From Lophium mytilinum (Eukaryota; Ascomycota; Dothideomycetes; Mytilinidiales; Mytilinidiaceae), in NCBI GenBank assembly GCA_010093605.1, contig MU004189.1, positions 113,582-177,581 on the forward strand: 64,000 nt of DNA, given 5' to 3'. A program made the position numbers and the translations under genes. Every line of letters starts with the position of its first letter. Within the stretch, counting starts at the first letter, position 1. Below are positions 1 through 11,247 of the stretch, in pieces. The notes beneath the pieces were generated by a model, which saw nothing but the letters and a program-made list of their open reading frames with translations, was not told where the DNA came from and searched no databases.

Positions 1-104
1 GCCCCTGCTGCGGGAATAGAGGATCAGGCACAGCAAAGAGTCGTTGAGCGTGTAGACCTCGAAGCGGAATGCGGCGCAGCAATCCCATCGCCGTTGAGAC
101 TGAT
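1..104 (-). CDS. possible partial coding exon at window edge
   Basis: Read on the minus strand, the first ~100 bases stay open to the window edge. They use mostly C or G at third codon positions, and the peptide contains DCCAAFRFEVYTLND. A possible splice acceptor (CGAATCAG) lies near 102-104. Upstream in this frame a stop occurs near 170, so any further coding sequence would need an intron. The product is not recognised. It could equally be chance, because the plus strand is also open here in one frame up to about 129. It is recorded only because the gene would continue outside the window. Confidence 0.2.
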
Positions 105-1611
105 TCGAGTAGTAAGATTCATGAGATGAGGCTCCTCGGAGCTCGGACGTGACCCCGAGGTGTGGACGTGGTCAAGGTGAAACAATGACGAGCTCCTTGA
201 TGTACATACAATATCAGGTTAGCTGCTTCAGTATAGGCCGTGGCTCTCTCGGTAACGTAGCCACTCAGTAAGTGCGTGATTGTAACGTGATTGCAGGCCA
301 CTGTCAAATCTACCGCGGTGATGGTCGTGGTCCCGGCACAGAAAGGAGAGATCAGAGAAATGCTCCGTGGCGATCGTCTGGGATCGCTCGGGGTCTTTCG
401 CTTTGGAGGCGACGCAGACCGCTGGCATGAAAAGGTGGCACAAGCATTATGCCTCGTGTACAACTGTCTGGCGCTGTTCCGCTGCTTGTGGTGCTTCAAT
501 GCAATTTGAAAGATATAATGAGACAGAAACTCTTGGCCTTGGATTGTGTCAAAAATAGTTGAAGCACTGCAAGCAGGTGTAGGCACAATCGCATGAGACA
601 GACCGCTTGCTCAGTTTAATCTGCCACTTTTTTCATGCCAGGCCATGCTGGAATTGCAGGTCTGGAGCCCTCGAGTCCTGGGATGTCGGCTGGGTAAGTT
701 CATCGTCCAGGCCTACTTCAGGCTTCGATGATGCTGAGATTAGATTATGTATAGGGGCTCAGTCGACGGGAGTACTCCGCGAGCCTGAGGGAGCCATCCG
801 ACTTGGTTTGACAATTCCCGATGATATGGCAATGGCTGAGTTGATAGGCGGCAACAAGGCATATGGTAGAAAGGCGGTGTCGAGGCTAGGCTACTACCTA
901 GGTACATAGCATGAATGCCATGGTACAACTATGTAAATCCGGCATGAAGTGGCGCCGTTATTGAGCGTATTGGGCGTCTTGTTCTACGAGCCCAAGATAG
1001 GGTGTCCTCGTCTTGGGCGCATTAGGGCAGACGATTGGCGATGGGCCCCTTGAGGGCATCCCGCCTGGCAGCAAACGGTGCCGAGCAGGCCCATGGGTGC
1101 GAGTCCTGGAGGGCTTTGGTGGTGAGTTGCGGACAGGGTCGCTTGCTGCCATCCCTGATCGCACAGAAGCGATGCCGCCGATGGTTGCAGCTGTTGCAGC
1201 CAGTGTGATGCTCTACAGTCGCCGTCGTCCCGCCGCCTCCGCTGTTGTAGCCACATAGCCGCGGGGACAGAGGGCGAGGTATCTGGGATTCTGGAACGTC
1301 GCCAATTGTCTTCGCCCATCTCGCTTTGTCGATTGGCGACGGCCTTCCGCTCGCGTCGCAGGCTACCATGATCGGTTGCGAGCCGAGAGCGGAGTCGTGG
1401 ATGAATGGAAGGCCACAGTGCGACGACACCAGCGAGGCGAGCCGCAAAAGAAGCAACCCAGCAGCCTAAGACATCGCTAACGGACTCGCCGTGTTGGCCT
1501 ACTGTCGCGAGTCGACGACGTAGAGACATCTACACAAACACCATGGCTCGCCCTGCCTCAAGCCGCCGTGACATCCTCTTGCACTCACCCTGATCCGATG
1601 ACGACGAGGCC
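105..1611. other. intergenic region, no convincing gene
   Basis: Several short open frames exist on both strands (for example a minus-strand frame of 181 codons at 984-1529). Their products are low-complexity Arg/Ser/Pro-rich strings with no recognisable domain, and they overlap one another in several frames, as expected of GC-rich non-coding DNA. The last few hundred bases should hold the promoter and 5' UTR of the ABC transporter. No tRNA or other RNA gene was seen by eye. Confidence 0.5.
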
Positions 1612-4600
1612 ATGGACCTTGAGAAAACGACCGATGAGCCTGCAGCAATGGTCGAACGAGTCCCTCCAGCGCGCCCCGCTCTCCACGACACCCAGTCGAC
1701 AGCTTCGTTGCACCCACCCATTGGGCACACACACAGCAACGCGTCCGCCCACGATAATCAAATCTCTCTCCGCGCTGTCGCCCCCGTCCACGTACGCATC
1801 AGAAATTTATCTGTCACCCTCGACGACTCCAACGCCGGGCCCGCCGCGCTGGTCCCAACCTTCGTGAGGAAGCAAAAGAGCGGAGACCCGCCCGGCAAGG
1901 CCCCCTGCCATGTGAAGGCCATATTGGACCTCGTCTCGGCGGATATGCCGAGCGGGTCCCTGACTGCCATCATCGGCGGCAGCGGGAGCGGGAAGACATC
2001 GATGTTGAATGTTATGTCCCGGCGCATGCATGGATCTCGGTTGTCTGTCACAGGCACCACCTCGTTCAACGGACACCGCGATTTCACGAGCGTGCGGAGT
2101 GCCTATGTCATGCAGCAGGATGTGCTGATTCCCTCCCTCACCGTGCGGGAGACGCTGCAGTACTCCGCTGATCTGCGCCTCCCGTCGTCTGTGAGCAGGG
2201 AGGAGAAGCGGCAGGTGGTAGAGGAGGTCATTCTGGAGCTGGGGCTGAAGGAAGCTGCCGATACGAGGATTGGAAACCATGCCCACAAAGGCTGCAGCGG
2301 CGGGGAGAAGCGGAGGACAAGCATTGGTGTTCAGGTGTGTCGGACAAGGCATATGCTTCTCCGTGTAGAGCTGACGGAACCTTGTAGTTACTTTCGAATC
2401 CATCAGTACTGTTCTTGGACGAGCCTACTACGGGTTTGGATGCTACGAGTGCTTTTCAATTGGTGAGGACGCTGAAGAATCTTGCTAGAAAAGGACGTAC
2501 CATGATATTGACCAGTAAGTGCGCATTTCTAATGTTGGAGAACACGCACTAACGCTTTTAGTCCATCAACCTCGCTCAGAGATATGGAGTTTGTTTGACA
2601 ATCTTGTACTGCTTACGAAAGGAGCCCCAGCTTTCTCTGGCCCTGCTGATGAATGTCTCCCCTACTTTTCTACCCTGGGATATGAGCTCCCGCCTTTCGT
2701 AAATCCGGCAGAGCATCTGATAGATATCGTGGCCGTCGACTCTCGAACCCCAGAACTAGAGACGGCTTCTTCCGAACGAGTAGAACACATCAAAGCAGCA
2801 TGGAAGGAACACATGATCCGCAATCCACTCGCAGACTCGACCGAAGAGGCCTCAGCTACCAGCCCAGCCAGCAGCTCAAAGAAATTCGAAGCATATCCTT
2901 CCGCAGTCCTGCGTCAGACGCGAGTATTAACCGCCCGAACATGGATCGTCACAATTCGAGACCCGATGGGCATGTTTGGCAGTCTGGTCGAGGCCATTTC
3001 GATGGCAGTCATCTCAGGTGTCATCTTCTACCAGCTCGACGGCAGCTTAGCGGGTATAAGATCTCGCCAGGGCGCTCTATATAATGCTTCATCTCTCCAA
3101 GGCTATCTAATACTGCTGTATGAAACATACCGACTCACTGTAGATATCGAAGTCTTCGATCGAGAGAGGGGTGAAGGTGTAGTAGGAGTACCCGCTTTCT
3201 TAATTAGCAGGAGGCTGGCTCGTCTTTTCACGGAAGATATCCCGGTGCCTCTGATCTTCTCCATCATATTCTATTTCATGACTGGTTTCCGAACGGAGGG
3301 GGCCCAGTTCATGACTTTCTTTGCCGTCATGTTGCTTGAACAATACATTGCTGTCTGTTTTGCCACCGTTTGCATTGCTATCTCTCGGCACTTTGCTGGA
3401 GCGTCGTTGGTCGCAAATCTTGCATATACCCTCCAATCGATGGCTTGCGGCTATTTCATTCAGTCCAATACGATACCTATTTACGTACGATGGACAAAGT
3501 GGATTGCTTATGTTGTAAGTAAAGCCTCTTTTCTATGCAAATCTATGCTTATGAAATATAGTTCTATGCATTTGGAGCCCTCGCAGCCAATGAGTTCGTC
3601 GATTATTTCTACGACTGTCCCGAGTCCGGAGGGCCTTCGAATCCTGCTTGTAAACAGTATACGGGGAACTATATCATGAACTCTCTAGGAATGCCATCCA
3701 ATTGGGTATGGCGTCCAATAATTGCTTTGCTTGGATTCGCAGTATTCTTTTATCTTCTAGCTGCTGTCCTTCTCCGCTTTCTAAAAACCGAGATGAGAAT
3801 CTCACGCGCACGCCCAACCGATTCCGACGAGTCTGCTGGGAAAGAAAAGATGACAGCAAGGTCGGGCGATGAGGTCAGAACTGTCACCATTCGACTCGAT
3901 GGGTACGCGCTTGATATCGAGAAGAGGTCCTGGTACGGGAAGAAGATCAAAGATATGGCAATTCTGAAACCGGTCACGGCAGAGTTTCAGCCCGGTGTTC
4001 TCAATGTTATCATGGGCCCGTCCGGAAGCGGCAAGACCTCACTGCTCAATTCGATGGCTAAGAGGCTGAAGGACGATTTCACGACCAAGTATCGATCGTT
4101 TGGCCATCTAGTTTTCAACGGGGCTATACCTTCGGAACAAGTGGTGCAGTCGATTTGCTCCTTCGTTACGCAGGACGACGACGCTCTGCTATCGTCTTTG
4201 ACTGTTCGGGAGACTTTGAGGTAAGACAATCAAACTGAAAACCAACATTTTGCTGAACGATAGGAATAGGTTCGCCGCAGGACTTCGACTGCCGAAATGG
4301 ATGTCGAAGGAGGAGAAGAACGGAAGAGCTGAAGCGGTCCTCCTGAAAATGGGCCTGAAAGACTGTGCCGACAATCTGATCGGAAGTGAACTTATCAAGG
4401 GGATCAGTGGTGGTGAGAAAAGAAGGGTAGGATCGTTCTCTTTTCAAACGGTTTTATTAATTGCTGAATCCCTCTAGGTAACCATTGCGGTCCAAATCCT
4501 AACCGACCCTCGAGTCCTTCTCCTCGACGAGCCCACCTCCGGCCTTGACGCCTTCACGGCCTCATCCATCATCGACGTCCTCCGCGGTCTCGCAGACGAA

Positions 4601-5851
4601 GGTCGCACCGTAATCCTGACCATCCACCAATCCCGCTCGGATCTTTTCTCTCACTTCGGCAATGTCCTCCTCCTCGCGCGCGGCGGCTCCCCCGTCTACG
4701 CCGGCCCCGGCTCCTCCATGCTCTCCCACTTCGCCGCTCAGGGCTTCTCCTGCCCGCGCACAACTAACCCTGCTGACTTCGCTCTCGACCTTATCACCGT
4801 CGATTTACAGCACTCCTCCCGCGAAGCCGCTTCCCGCGCCAAGGTCCGCAACCTCATCGAGTCGTGGAGTTCTGAGAAGTTCCCCCGCGCCCCGACCACC
4901 TCCATCTCCACCCCCGCTGAGCTGGGTAGCCTGGCACGTAGCATGGCTGCCATCGGCGTCTCCGTCCCCCTTCTGCTCCACCGCGCCGCCCTCAACTTCT
5001 CCCGCCAGCCCGACCTCATCCTTGCGCGCATCATGCAAGTCGTCGGCCTCGGCCTCGTCGTCGCGCTCTTTTTCGCGCCCCTTAAAAACAACCTTTTCGC
5101 CGTGCAAAACCGGCTCGGCTTCGTGCAAGAAATCGCGCCCATCTATTTCGTAGGTATGCTACAGAACGTAGCCGTCTACCCGCGGGAGAAAGACGTCTTC
5201 TACCGCGAGTTCGAGGACCGCGCGTACAGCGTCGAGGCGTTCTTCCTGCAGTACACAATCGTCGAGGTGCCGTTCGAAATCGTCTCGAGCCTGATCTTCG
5301 CAGTGTTGGCGGACTTGGCTTGCGGCCTGCCGCGGACGGCGGAGGTGTTTTTCGTCGTTGCGTATAATTGTTTTTGCATTGTGAGCTGCGGGGAGAGTTT
5401 GGGGATCCTGTTCAATACGCTGTTCGCGCATACGGGCTTCGCCGTCAATGTTACTTCTGTCTTCCTGTCGGTCGCGCAGATCATGAGCGGGATTATGTCG
5501 CTCAACATCCCGGAGTTCCTGCAGGCATTCAACTACCTCTCGCCCGTGAAGTATTTGGTAGGGAATTTGGTGGGGTACGCGTTTAGGGGCCAGACGTTTA
5601 CGTGTGAAGATTGGCAGCGGTTGCCTGGTGGGGAGTGTCCGTTCACGACGGGGGAGCAGGTGTTGAAGGCGTATAAGTTGGAGAGGGATACGGGAATTCA
5701 GCTGATGGCGCTTGGGGTGTGTACGATTGTTTATAGGGTGTTGGCTTACGTGGTGTTGAAGATGGTGAAGGAGAGGTGGGTTGGGAGAGGTTGGGAGTGG
5801 ATGAGGAGGAAGAAGGGGGCCGAGTCAACGGAGGAGGCTGCGGGTGAGTAA
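1612..5851 (+). CDS. full-length ABCG-type ABC transporter
   Basis: Six exons: 1612-2334, 2388-2514, 2562-3514, 3562-4220, 4270-4426 and 4478-5851. The introns are 47-53 bp with GT-AG ends, and the product is about 1,330 aa. The order is NBD1-TMD1-NBD2-TMD2. NBD1 has Walker A GGSGSGKT (about residues 122-129), signature SGGEK (229-233), Walker B VLFLDEP and the switch IHQP. NBD2 has Walker A GPSGSGKT (about 753-760), ISGGEKRR, VLLLDEPTSGLD and IHQS. Six hydrophobic segments follow each NBD. Intron 1 falls exactly between SIGVQ and LLSNPSVLFLDEP, which supports the model. Fungal PDR pumps normally have Cys for the Walker A Lys in NBD1; here both sites keep Lys. The protein therefore looks like two White-type half-transporters fused, not a typical PDR pump. 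It should be a plasma-membrane or organelle exporter driven by ATP; the substrate cannot be inferred. Confidence 0.9.
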
Positions 5852-6986
5852 AGCTTATTGGGAGGATGATTTTTTTGGCATATGCATAGCGTTTGGTTGG
5901 AAAGAACTCAGCTGTAGGTTCAATGATTTATGACTCTTAGATCTCTTCCTCCCGGTATAGGTGAGGCATATCAAACGTTTTTCTCCATCACATCATCTTC
6001 TCGCGATCATCACCTTCCATTTCTGGACAAGCGAAAGTATACAGTTTCCTACTTCTTAGAAGATCAGTCAGGGCACCTCTGACGGCGTCAAGATGTTGTA
6101 CACAGACGAAGTGTTTGAGCTGTCGTTCAAACCTGTTTCGATTCATTGAAGTACTGTTTGCTGAGGACGTCTTGCTGCCGCCATTAAGGGCACCTCAATA
6201 CGCTGTAAAAAAATTGAGAAGCGTGAAAGTGGACCTTTTTGAACGACCGGCAAACTTGCTGAGCTACCTCAGGCAGTGCTCGAAGTATGTACTCATACTT
6301 GCAATAACGCGCTGTGGGGATAGATACAGCACTCTACGAAGGCCTTCAAGCAGGCCCCAAAGTTCTGTTCGTCTGCGAATATCCACGCTTCTGATATCAA
6401 AGCTGCAAAACTTTACATCGTTGCGTGCTTGTTTTAGTATGTCAGGACGTGCTTCACAAGATTACCCATGTTCCCAAAAAGGTATTATAATGCCACTCAT
6501 ATGAAATGTCGCGACCCTCTTAATGTTCTATCCAGACACAAATATCCACGGTCTAATATCAACGCTACAAAACGTTACATTGATATGCTGTAATTTTTAG
6601 TATGTTAGGATAGGCTTCAGAACATCTTTAGGGTGCGGAAAATCACATGTCATAACTCCTGAAAATATGCTGAAGCACCTCAAGCAGCGTCACACCTTCG
6701 TACAGGTCATCTGATCGAAAGCCTCCGCTGTCGCTGTCCACCTCTCTTTCCACCCTACGCCACCGAGCTGAGGGCAGCCAGACGCTGTCATCCCTTCGTC
6801 AAAACTGGATCGCGATTGCTTCAATATACGGCCCCCGAAAACACACGCAGAAGGAGCCTTCAAATCGGAGGCTGTTTACGTCTCTGCTGCCGTTCTGATG
6901 GCACCGTCTGAAGCACCTCAACCTCTCAACATAATTGGCAGATCGTCTATCCAACGCATCGGATACACTACATACCTTCATCCATT
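5852..6986. other. intergenic region with degenerate repeats
   Basis: No coding frame is convincing over these 1.1 kb. The spacer holds a pair of ~85-bp direct repeats (6378-6463 and 6541-6624). It also holds at least two copies of the dispersed intergenic motif (about 6064-6109 and 6249-6296), and the segment from about 6,887 onward that is duplicated near 22 kb. The last ~100 bases must contain the promoter of the downstream surface-protein gene. Confidence 0.6.
6378..6624. repeat. pair of ~85-bp diverged direct repeats
   Basis: The segment 6378-6463, beginning AATATCCACGCTTCTGATAT, recurs at 6541-6624, beginning AATATCCACGGTCTAATATC. The copies share AAAAC(T/G)TTACAT and TTTTAGTATGT(C/T)AGGA in the same order. 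Unit spacing is about 163 bp. The copies have diverged by scattered substitutions and small indels. No open frame spans them. Confidence 0.75.
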
Positions 6987-7060
6987 ATGGTGAACAAAGA
7001 CCCAAACAGGTTCCGCCGCCATGCGCCCACAAAGGCGGAACTTGCAGCCCAAAACCGAGA
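6887..7060 (+). repeat. segment duplicated near 22.0-22.16 kb (copy A)
   Basis: This segment covers the presumed core promoter, 5' UTR and about the first 25 codons of the surface-protein gene. It is closely similar to 21964-22160. Shared blocks include CTCTGAAGCACCTCA (near match), CATAATTGGCA, CGTCTATCCAAC, GGATACACTACAT and CCATTATGGTGAACAAAGAC. The similarity fades after the codons for AAQNR. Confidence 0.85.
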
Positions 7061-10000
7061 CGATGACGAAGACCAAGGCCACAGCGAGGCATCTAAAGAA
7101 TCTTATGAGAGCTCCGATGAGGAAAGCTCATCGACGTCGACTACAGATTCGGACCCTGAGGACGTTCAAACTGCACATGCTGTTACCACAGCGAACCACC
7201 CCACGCCCATTCAACCTGCGCTGAATCGAATGTCACAAGCAGGACGTTGGATTCCAGGCCCGGCCCTGGTGCTTGCTGTTTTAATATGGTGGACTTGGTT
7301 CAGCATCCTGGCAGGCCTCATAAGGCCAGTGTCCGCAATGGATTGTACCGTAGCCTACGTTACGGTCACTGAAATGTCAACTCCTGCGGCATGCTTTGCC
7401 CCTACGAGCCACCCCGGGCCATACTCAACCACGTCGTGGCTAGATGGGGAGCCTCCGTCGACCTACACATCATTTGTAGTTGAAACTTCTGTCATTTGGC
7501 TCACCCCAGTCCCTGTGCCGGAGCCGATTACCACCCTCTACGTCACCCAAACTTCTGTCAAATGTGGATCTACTACCAAGACAGTGACTAGGAGGGCAGC
7601 TAGTTCCAGCTATTTGCCAGGGAGCCTGACTTCCACCCAGACCTCCACGTCTACTTGGGTTTTCTTCTCCATCGGGCCTTTCATTTCCACTGAGAGTTCC
7701 TTCTCTACATTGACTCCCATCTCCAGTGCAATTTCGATCTCCACCGGGACTTCAATTCCAACTAGGACTTCAAGCGCTGCGGGAATGTCCATCTCCACCG
7801 GGACTTCAAGCTCCACCGTGATTTCGATTCCCACTAGAACTTCAAGCTCGGCTGGGACTTACATCTCCACCGGTATTTCAAGCTCCACCAGGACTCCAAA
7901 CTCCCCCGGGACTTTGAACTCTGTCGGGATTTCCATTTCCACCAAGATTTTAAGCTCTACCGGCATTACAATCCCCACCGGGACGACAATCCTTGCCTGG
8001 ACTTCAAGCTCTATCGAAATTTCTATCTCCACTGGGACGCCAACCCGCGTCTGGACTTCAAGCTCTATCGGGATTATCATCTCCACGGTGGTTCCAAACC
8101 CGGCCAGGACTACAAGCTCCACCAGGACCCCATCCAGCGCGATTTCCCTGTCCAACGGAATTACCATATCTACCGGGACTTCAATCACCACTAGGACTTC
8201 GAGCTCTACCGCTATTCCAAGCTCCACTATTCCAAGCTCCACTAAGACTTCAAGCTTTACCGGCATTGTCATCTCCGCCGGGACGTCAATACCCGCCAAA
8301 GCCTCAAGCTCTACCAGGACTTCATCCAGCGCAATTCCCATATCCACCGAGACTTCGAGCTCCACCAGGACTCTATCTAGCGTAATTCCTATATCTGCCG
8401 GGATTTCGAGCTTCACCAGGACTCTGCCCAGCGCAATTCTTATATCTACCGAGACTTCGATCACCACCAAGGCTTCAACGGTTTTAAGCTCTACGGCGAT
8501 TTCAAGCTCCACGGCGATATCGAGCTCCGCGGCGATTTCAAGTTCTGCCAGGACTTCATCTAACGGGATTTCCATCTCCAATGGAATTCCCATATCCACC
8601 GGGACTTCAATGGCCACCAGGTCTTCAAGCTCCACCGCGAATTTAAGTCCCACCAGAACGTCAAGTTCTACCAGGACTTCATCTAGCGGGATATCCATCT
8701 CCAATGGAATTTCCATGTCCACCTGGGTGTCAATTACCACCAGGTCTTCAGGCTCGACCGCATTTTCAAGCTCTACTAGGATTTCAGGCTCTACCGGGAC
8801 TTCAAGCTCTTCCAGAACTTTAAGCTCTAGTCCTATTGGGACTTCAAGCCGGATCAAGACTTCGAGTTCTACCGGACTTTCCAACCTGACCAGGACTTCA
8901 GTCTCCACTAGGGCTCCGTTCACATCAGGAACGTCGACGCTCTTCAACTCCAGCAGTCGTGTCCCAAGCACGTCCCTAGCTTTCAATACTTCCCCACAAG
9001 CAACTTTTCCAAGCAGTGCCAGACCATCAGGGTGGAATGGAACGCTTACATCAACGATCTGCCCCAGTGGCACTGGTGTGAGTAGTGGAATGTGTACTTC
9101 GGCGGTCACGAAGATCATCTACAACGATGGAAATCCATACACTTTCACTTTCCCGTCGGTGACACGAGGATCAGAACTCGACGTCTCGTACTGGACAGGA
9201 GTATATCCTACTCATCCTGCCACTACACCGATGTCATGGGTGTTCTTTTCCTCCTCTGGAATACTGAGCACGCCTTCTGCTGTTGTCTCCGTAGGGCTAA
9301 GTGAGTTAAAATAAGTTAGAGACTGCAGCTTTAGCTAATCAAGCAGGCCGTTCTTCGGATCTTGTGACGGTTTACCCAATTCCTACGACTTTAGGACGAT
9401 CTAGTAGTGGATCTGACACGCCTACGCTTGTGGGCTCGACTACGGAGACACCTTTGTCGGTAACAAGCACGGCGATACTTCCAGCAGCTACTAGATGTGG
9501 AGAGTATGGGAACTTCACAATGACTGTAAGGGCGATTTCACTCTCACAATCTCTCACAATCTCTCACATGCTAATGCGTTCTAGTGGGACGATATACCTG
9601 GATTCGTTCCAGTTGAGAACAACACGTTCCTCGCGCCCCCAGTAGTCAATGCCTACCATCACCTCTTCTCGGCCAGCGGATACGCCTATGTTCCTCCAGG
9701 CTATGAACCCTATCCGCCGGCATCAGCACCGAACGTGGCCATGTTCTTTCCTGTTACCGGACTTGAGCCAGACCTACCGTTCGTAGACACTGTTCGGCCA
9801 GGAGAGATTGGAGCCGGACCTCGGGCGTCAGTCAATTCGTATTGGTTCCACGCGTACAGTGCGTTCTTTGGATGCGATAACCCAAGCCCGCTTGACTGCA
9901 CGATGCGCATCTCCGGCTTCCAGTACGATAGCGGTGCGGAGCAAGAAGTTCTCGTAACTCGGCAAAACGCAACGATTCCAGCATGCTTCGGCTTCCGAGA

Positions 10001-10178
10001 TTGCACCCTGACGCAGGTCAACTTCTCAAACGGTTTTCGCAACCTGTCGGGGATCCAGTTCGAAGCCTTCCTCCTCGACGACATCTTGCCCATGGTGTTT
10101 ATGGTGGATAGTTTGGCGATGGGGTGGTATAACAACAGCTGCTCTTCAGGCATAATCCGAATGGGCTCCCGCAAGTAG
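6987..10178 (+). CDS. Ser/Thr-rich membrane-anchored surface protein
   Basis: Three exons (6987-9300, 9347-9525, 9585-10178) encode about 1,028 aa. The introns are 46 and 59 bp with GTGAGT and GTAAGG donors. The N-terminus is hydrophilic and acidic (DDDEDQ, SSDEESS), followed by one hydrophobic segment at about residues 91-112. There is no N-terminal signal peptide, so a type II orientation with a long outer part is inferred. Residues ~205-650 are a Ser/Thr/Ile-rich tandem repeat of the TSSSTRTSSS type, expected to be heavily O-glycosylated. The C-terminal ~200 residues form a compact Cys-containing domain starting CGEYGNFTMTWDDIPGFVP. From memory this resembles the domain called DUF7371 in fungal surface proteins, but I could not check that. 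A cell-wall or adhesion role is plausible but unproven. Its promoter and first codons are duplicated near 22 kb. Confidence 0.75.
7600..8930 (+). repeat. Ser/Thr-rich coding tandem repeat
   Basis: Imperfect units of roughly 30-45 bp built on ATTTCCATCTCCACCGGGAC and TTCAAGCTCCACCAGGACTT fill this part of the surface-protein gene. They translate to strings such as ISISTGTSSSTRTSS. The repeat also keeps the antisense strand open (a spurious Val/Glu/Leu-rich frame of 419 codons at 7859-9118). Copy number probably varies between strains, as in other repeat-bearing cell-wall genes. Confidence 0.85.
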
Positions 10179-11247
10179 AGGCAGATGGTGTGGGTGACGC
10201 TCTTGCTAATTGACCGTGTTAGACTGGGGCCCACCGTAAAGCAAAAAACCCTTAACACGGTCGGAGGTTGTCATTCTTGCAAAATAGGCCTAGGTAGTAG
10301 CTTTCGGGATGCATATCGGCTCTATAGCATAGGAAAGTCAATAAAAATAACAGGTTATGCATGATTCGATGATGTTGGTTGCCACTGTCTGAAGGGCCTC
10401 GAATGATTTTCATAGAGCTAAAGGTGATGGTTTTAATCAGTCGGTAAACTTGCCAGGCCACCTCAGACGGCTGCCAACAGGTGTACACAGAAGGCTGGAA
10501 GGTGTGACAACGAGGCTGACACGAGTGGGGTCTGACGCTGAAATCCAACCACCGTTCGCGAGCGGGCACTAGGCCGAATGTAGCAATACGATGGTGTTGA
10601 TACACTTCCGTGTCAGACTTCAGCACCACACCTGCTTGCTACTTGCCTGTGTCTCAGCTGTGGCGCCCGTCTGAGACGACGACGACTCGATGAGGGGCCA
10701 TGCCACCCTCCCAGGCCTGCGGAGGTGCCCGAAGCTGCTTTGAAGCACGCCTTGTGACTGCATCAGAGCAATCAGCTTGGCGCGCCATGTGACGGGCGCT
10801 TCGATGCGGCCATGCGGCCATGCAGCCATGCGACTGACCTCGAATACCCGTTCCGCTCCGGGGATGGACGCTGCCCGGTGTTTCTTCTGCTTCTTCTTCT
10901 GCTCTGCTACGTGAGGCTGCCTGGGGACTGTCATTCGGTCGCAGCACTTCGTGGCCAACAGCACCGACACAGACAAAAGCCTCCAGCGCCTGACGCCCAA
11001 TCCCTGTCGATGCCCACCAAGCCCTGACTTCTCGAATCCCCGCCGAGCCTCACGCATCTTCCCTCCACCGCAACCTCTGCGCCGACTCCCCTCCGCCTTC
11101 ACCGCTGCCCTCCCTCTCCGCCCTGGCGACTCCGACTGCTCCGGCATGACTGCTGCGTTCCCGCTGCAGTCCCTACCACCCGCCCCATTCACCGACCTGC
11201 CCCGCTCCCCGCCAGATCTGCACCGCAGTGCTATCTCCTCCGCCACC
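10179..11247. other. intergenic region with inverted repeat
   Basis: No coding frame is convincing. An imperfect inverted repeat lies at about 10367-10476. The right half is GC-rich and leads into a perfect Kozak-like start at 11248. In-frame upstream ATGs at 10951 and 11146 would extend the next protein by 99 or 34 residues of low-complexity Pro/Arg/Ser sequence. I treat that part as 5' UTR. Confidence 0.5.
10367..10476. repeat. imperfect inverted repeat, MITE-like
   Basis: The left arm GTTGGTTGCCACTGTCTGAA..GGCCT (about 10367-10395) is nearly the reverse complement of the right arm AGGCCACCTCAGACGG..GCCAAC (about 10454-10478). A ~55-bp spacer separates them. Each arm is a copy of the dispersed intergenic motif seen elsewhere in the window. 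It may be a degraded miniature transposon or a pair of inverted solo copies. Confidence 0.55.

Noticed and set aside
228-443. Minus-strand string HFSDLSFLCRDHDHH resembling the start of a BTB domain
   Set aside because: The similarity ends within about 15 residues and the frame continues without BTB features; too short to support a domain.
984-1529. 181-codon minus-strand frame
   Set aside because: Arg/Ser/Gln-rich with no domain, overlapped by other frames of similar length in GC-rich DNA; no splice or start evidence.
4662-5153. 163-codon plus-strand Ser/Pro-rich frame inside the ABC transporter
   Set aside because: Alternate-frame shadow of the last exon of the transporter, whose own frame has clear domain motifs.
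7859-9118. 419-codon minus-strand Val/Glu/Leu-rich frame
   Set aside because: Exact antisense shadow of the Ser/Thr/Ile repeat of the surface-protein gene; no independent start context or domain.
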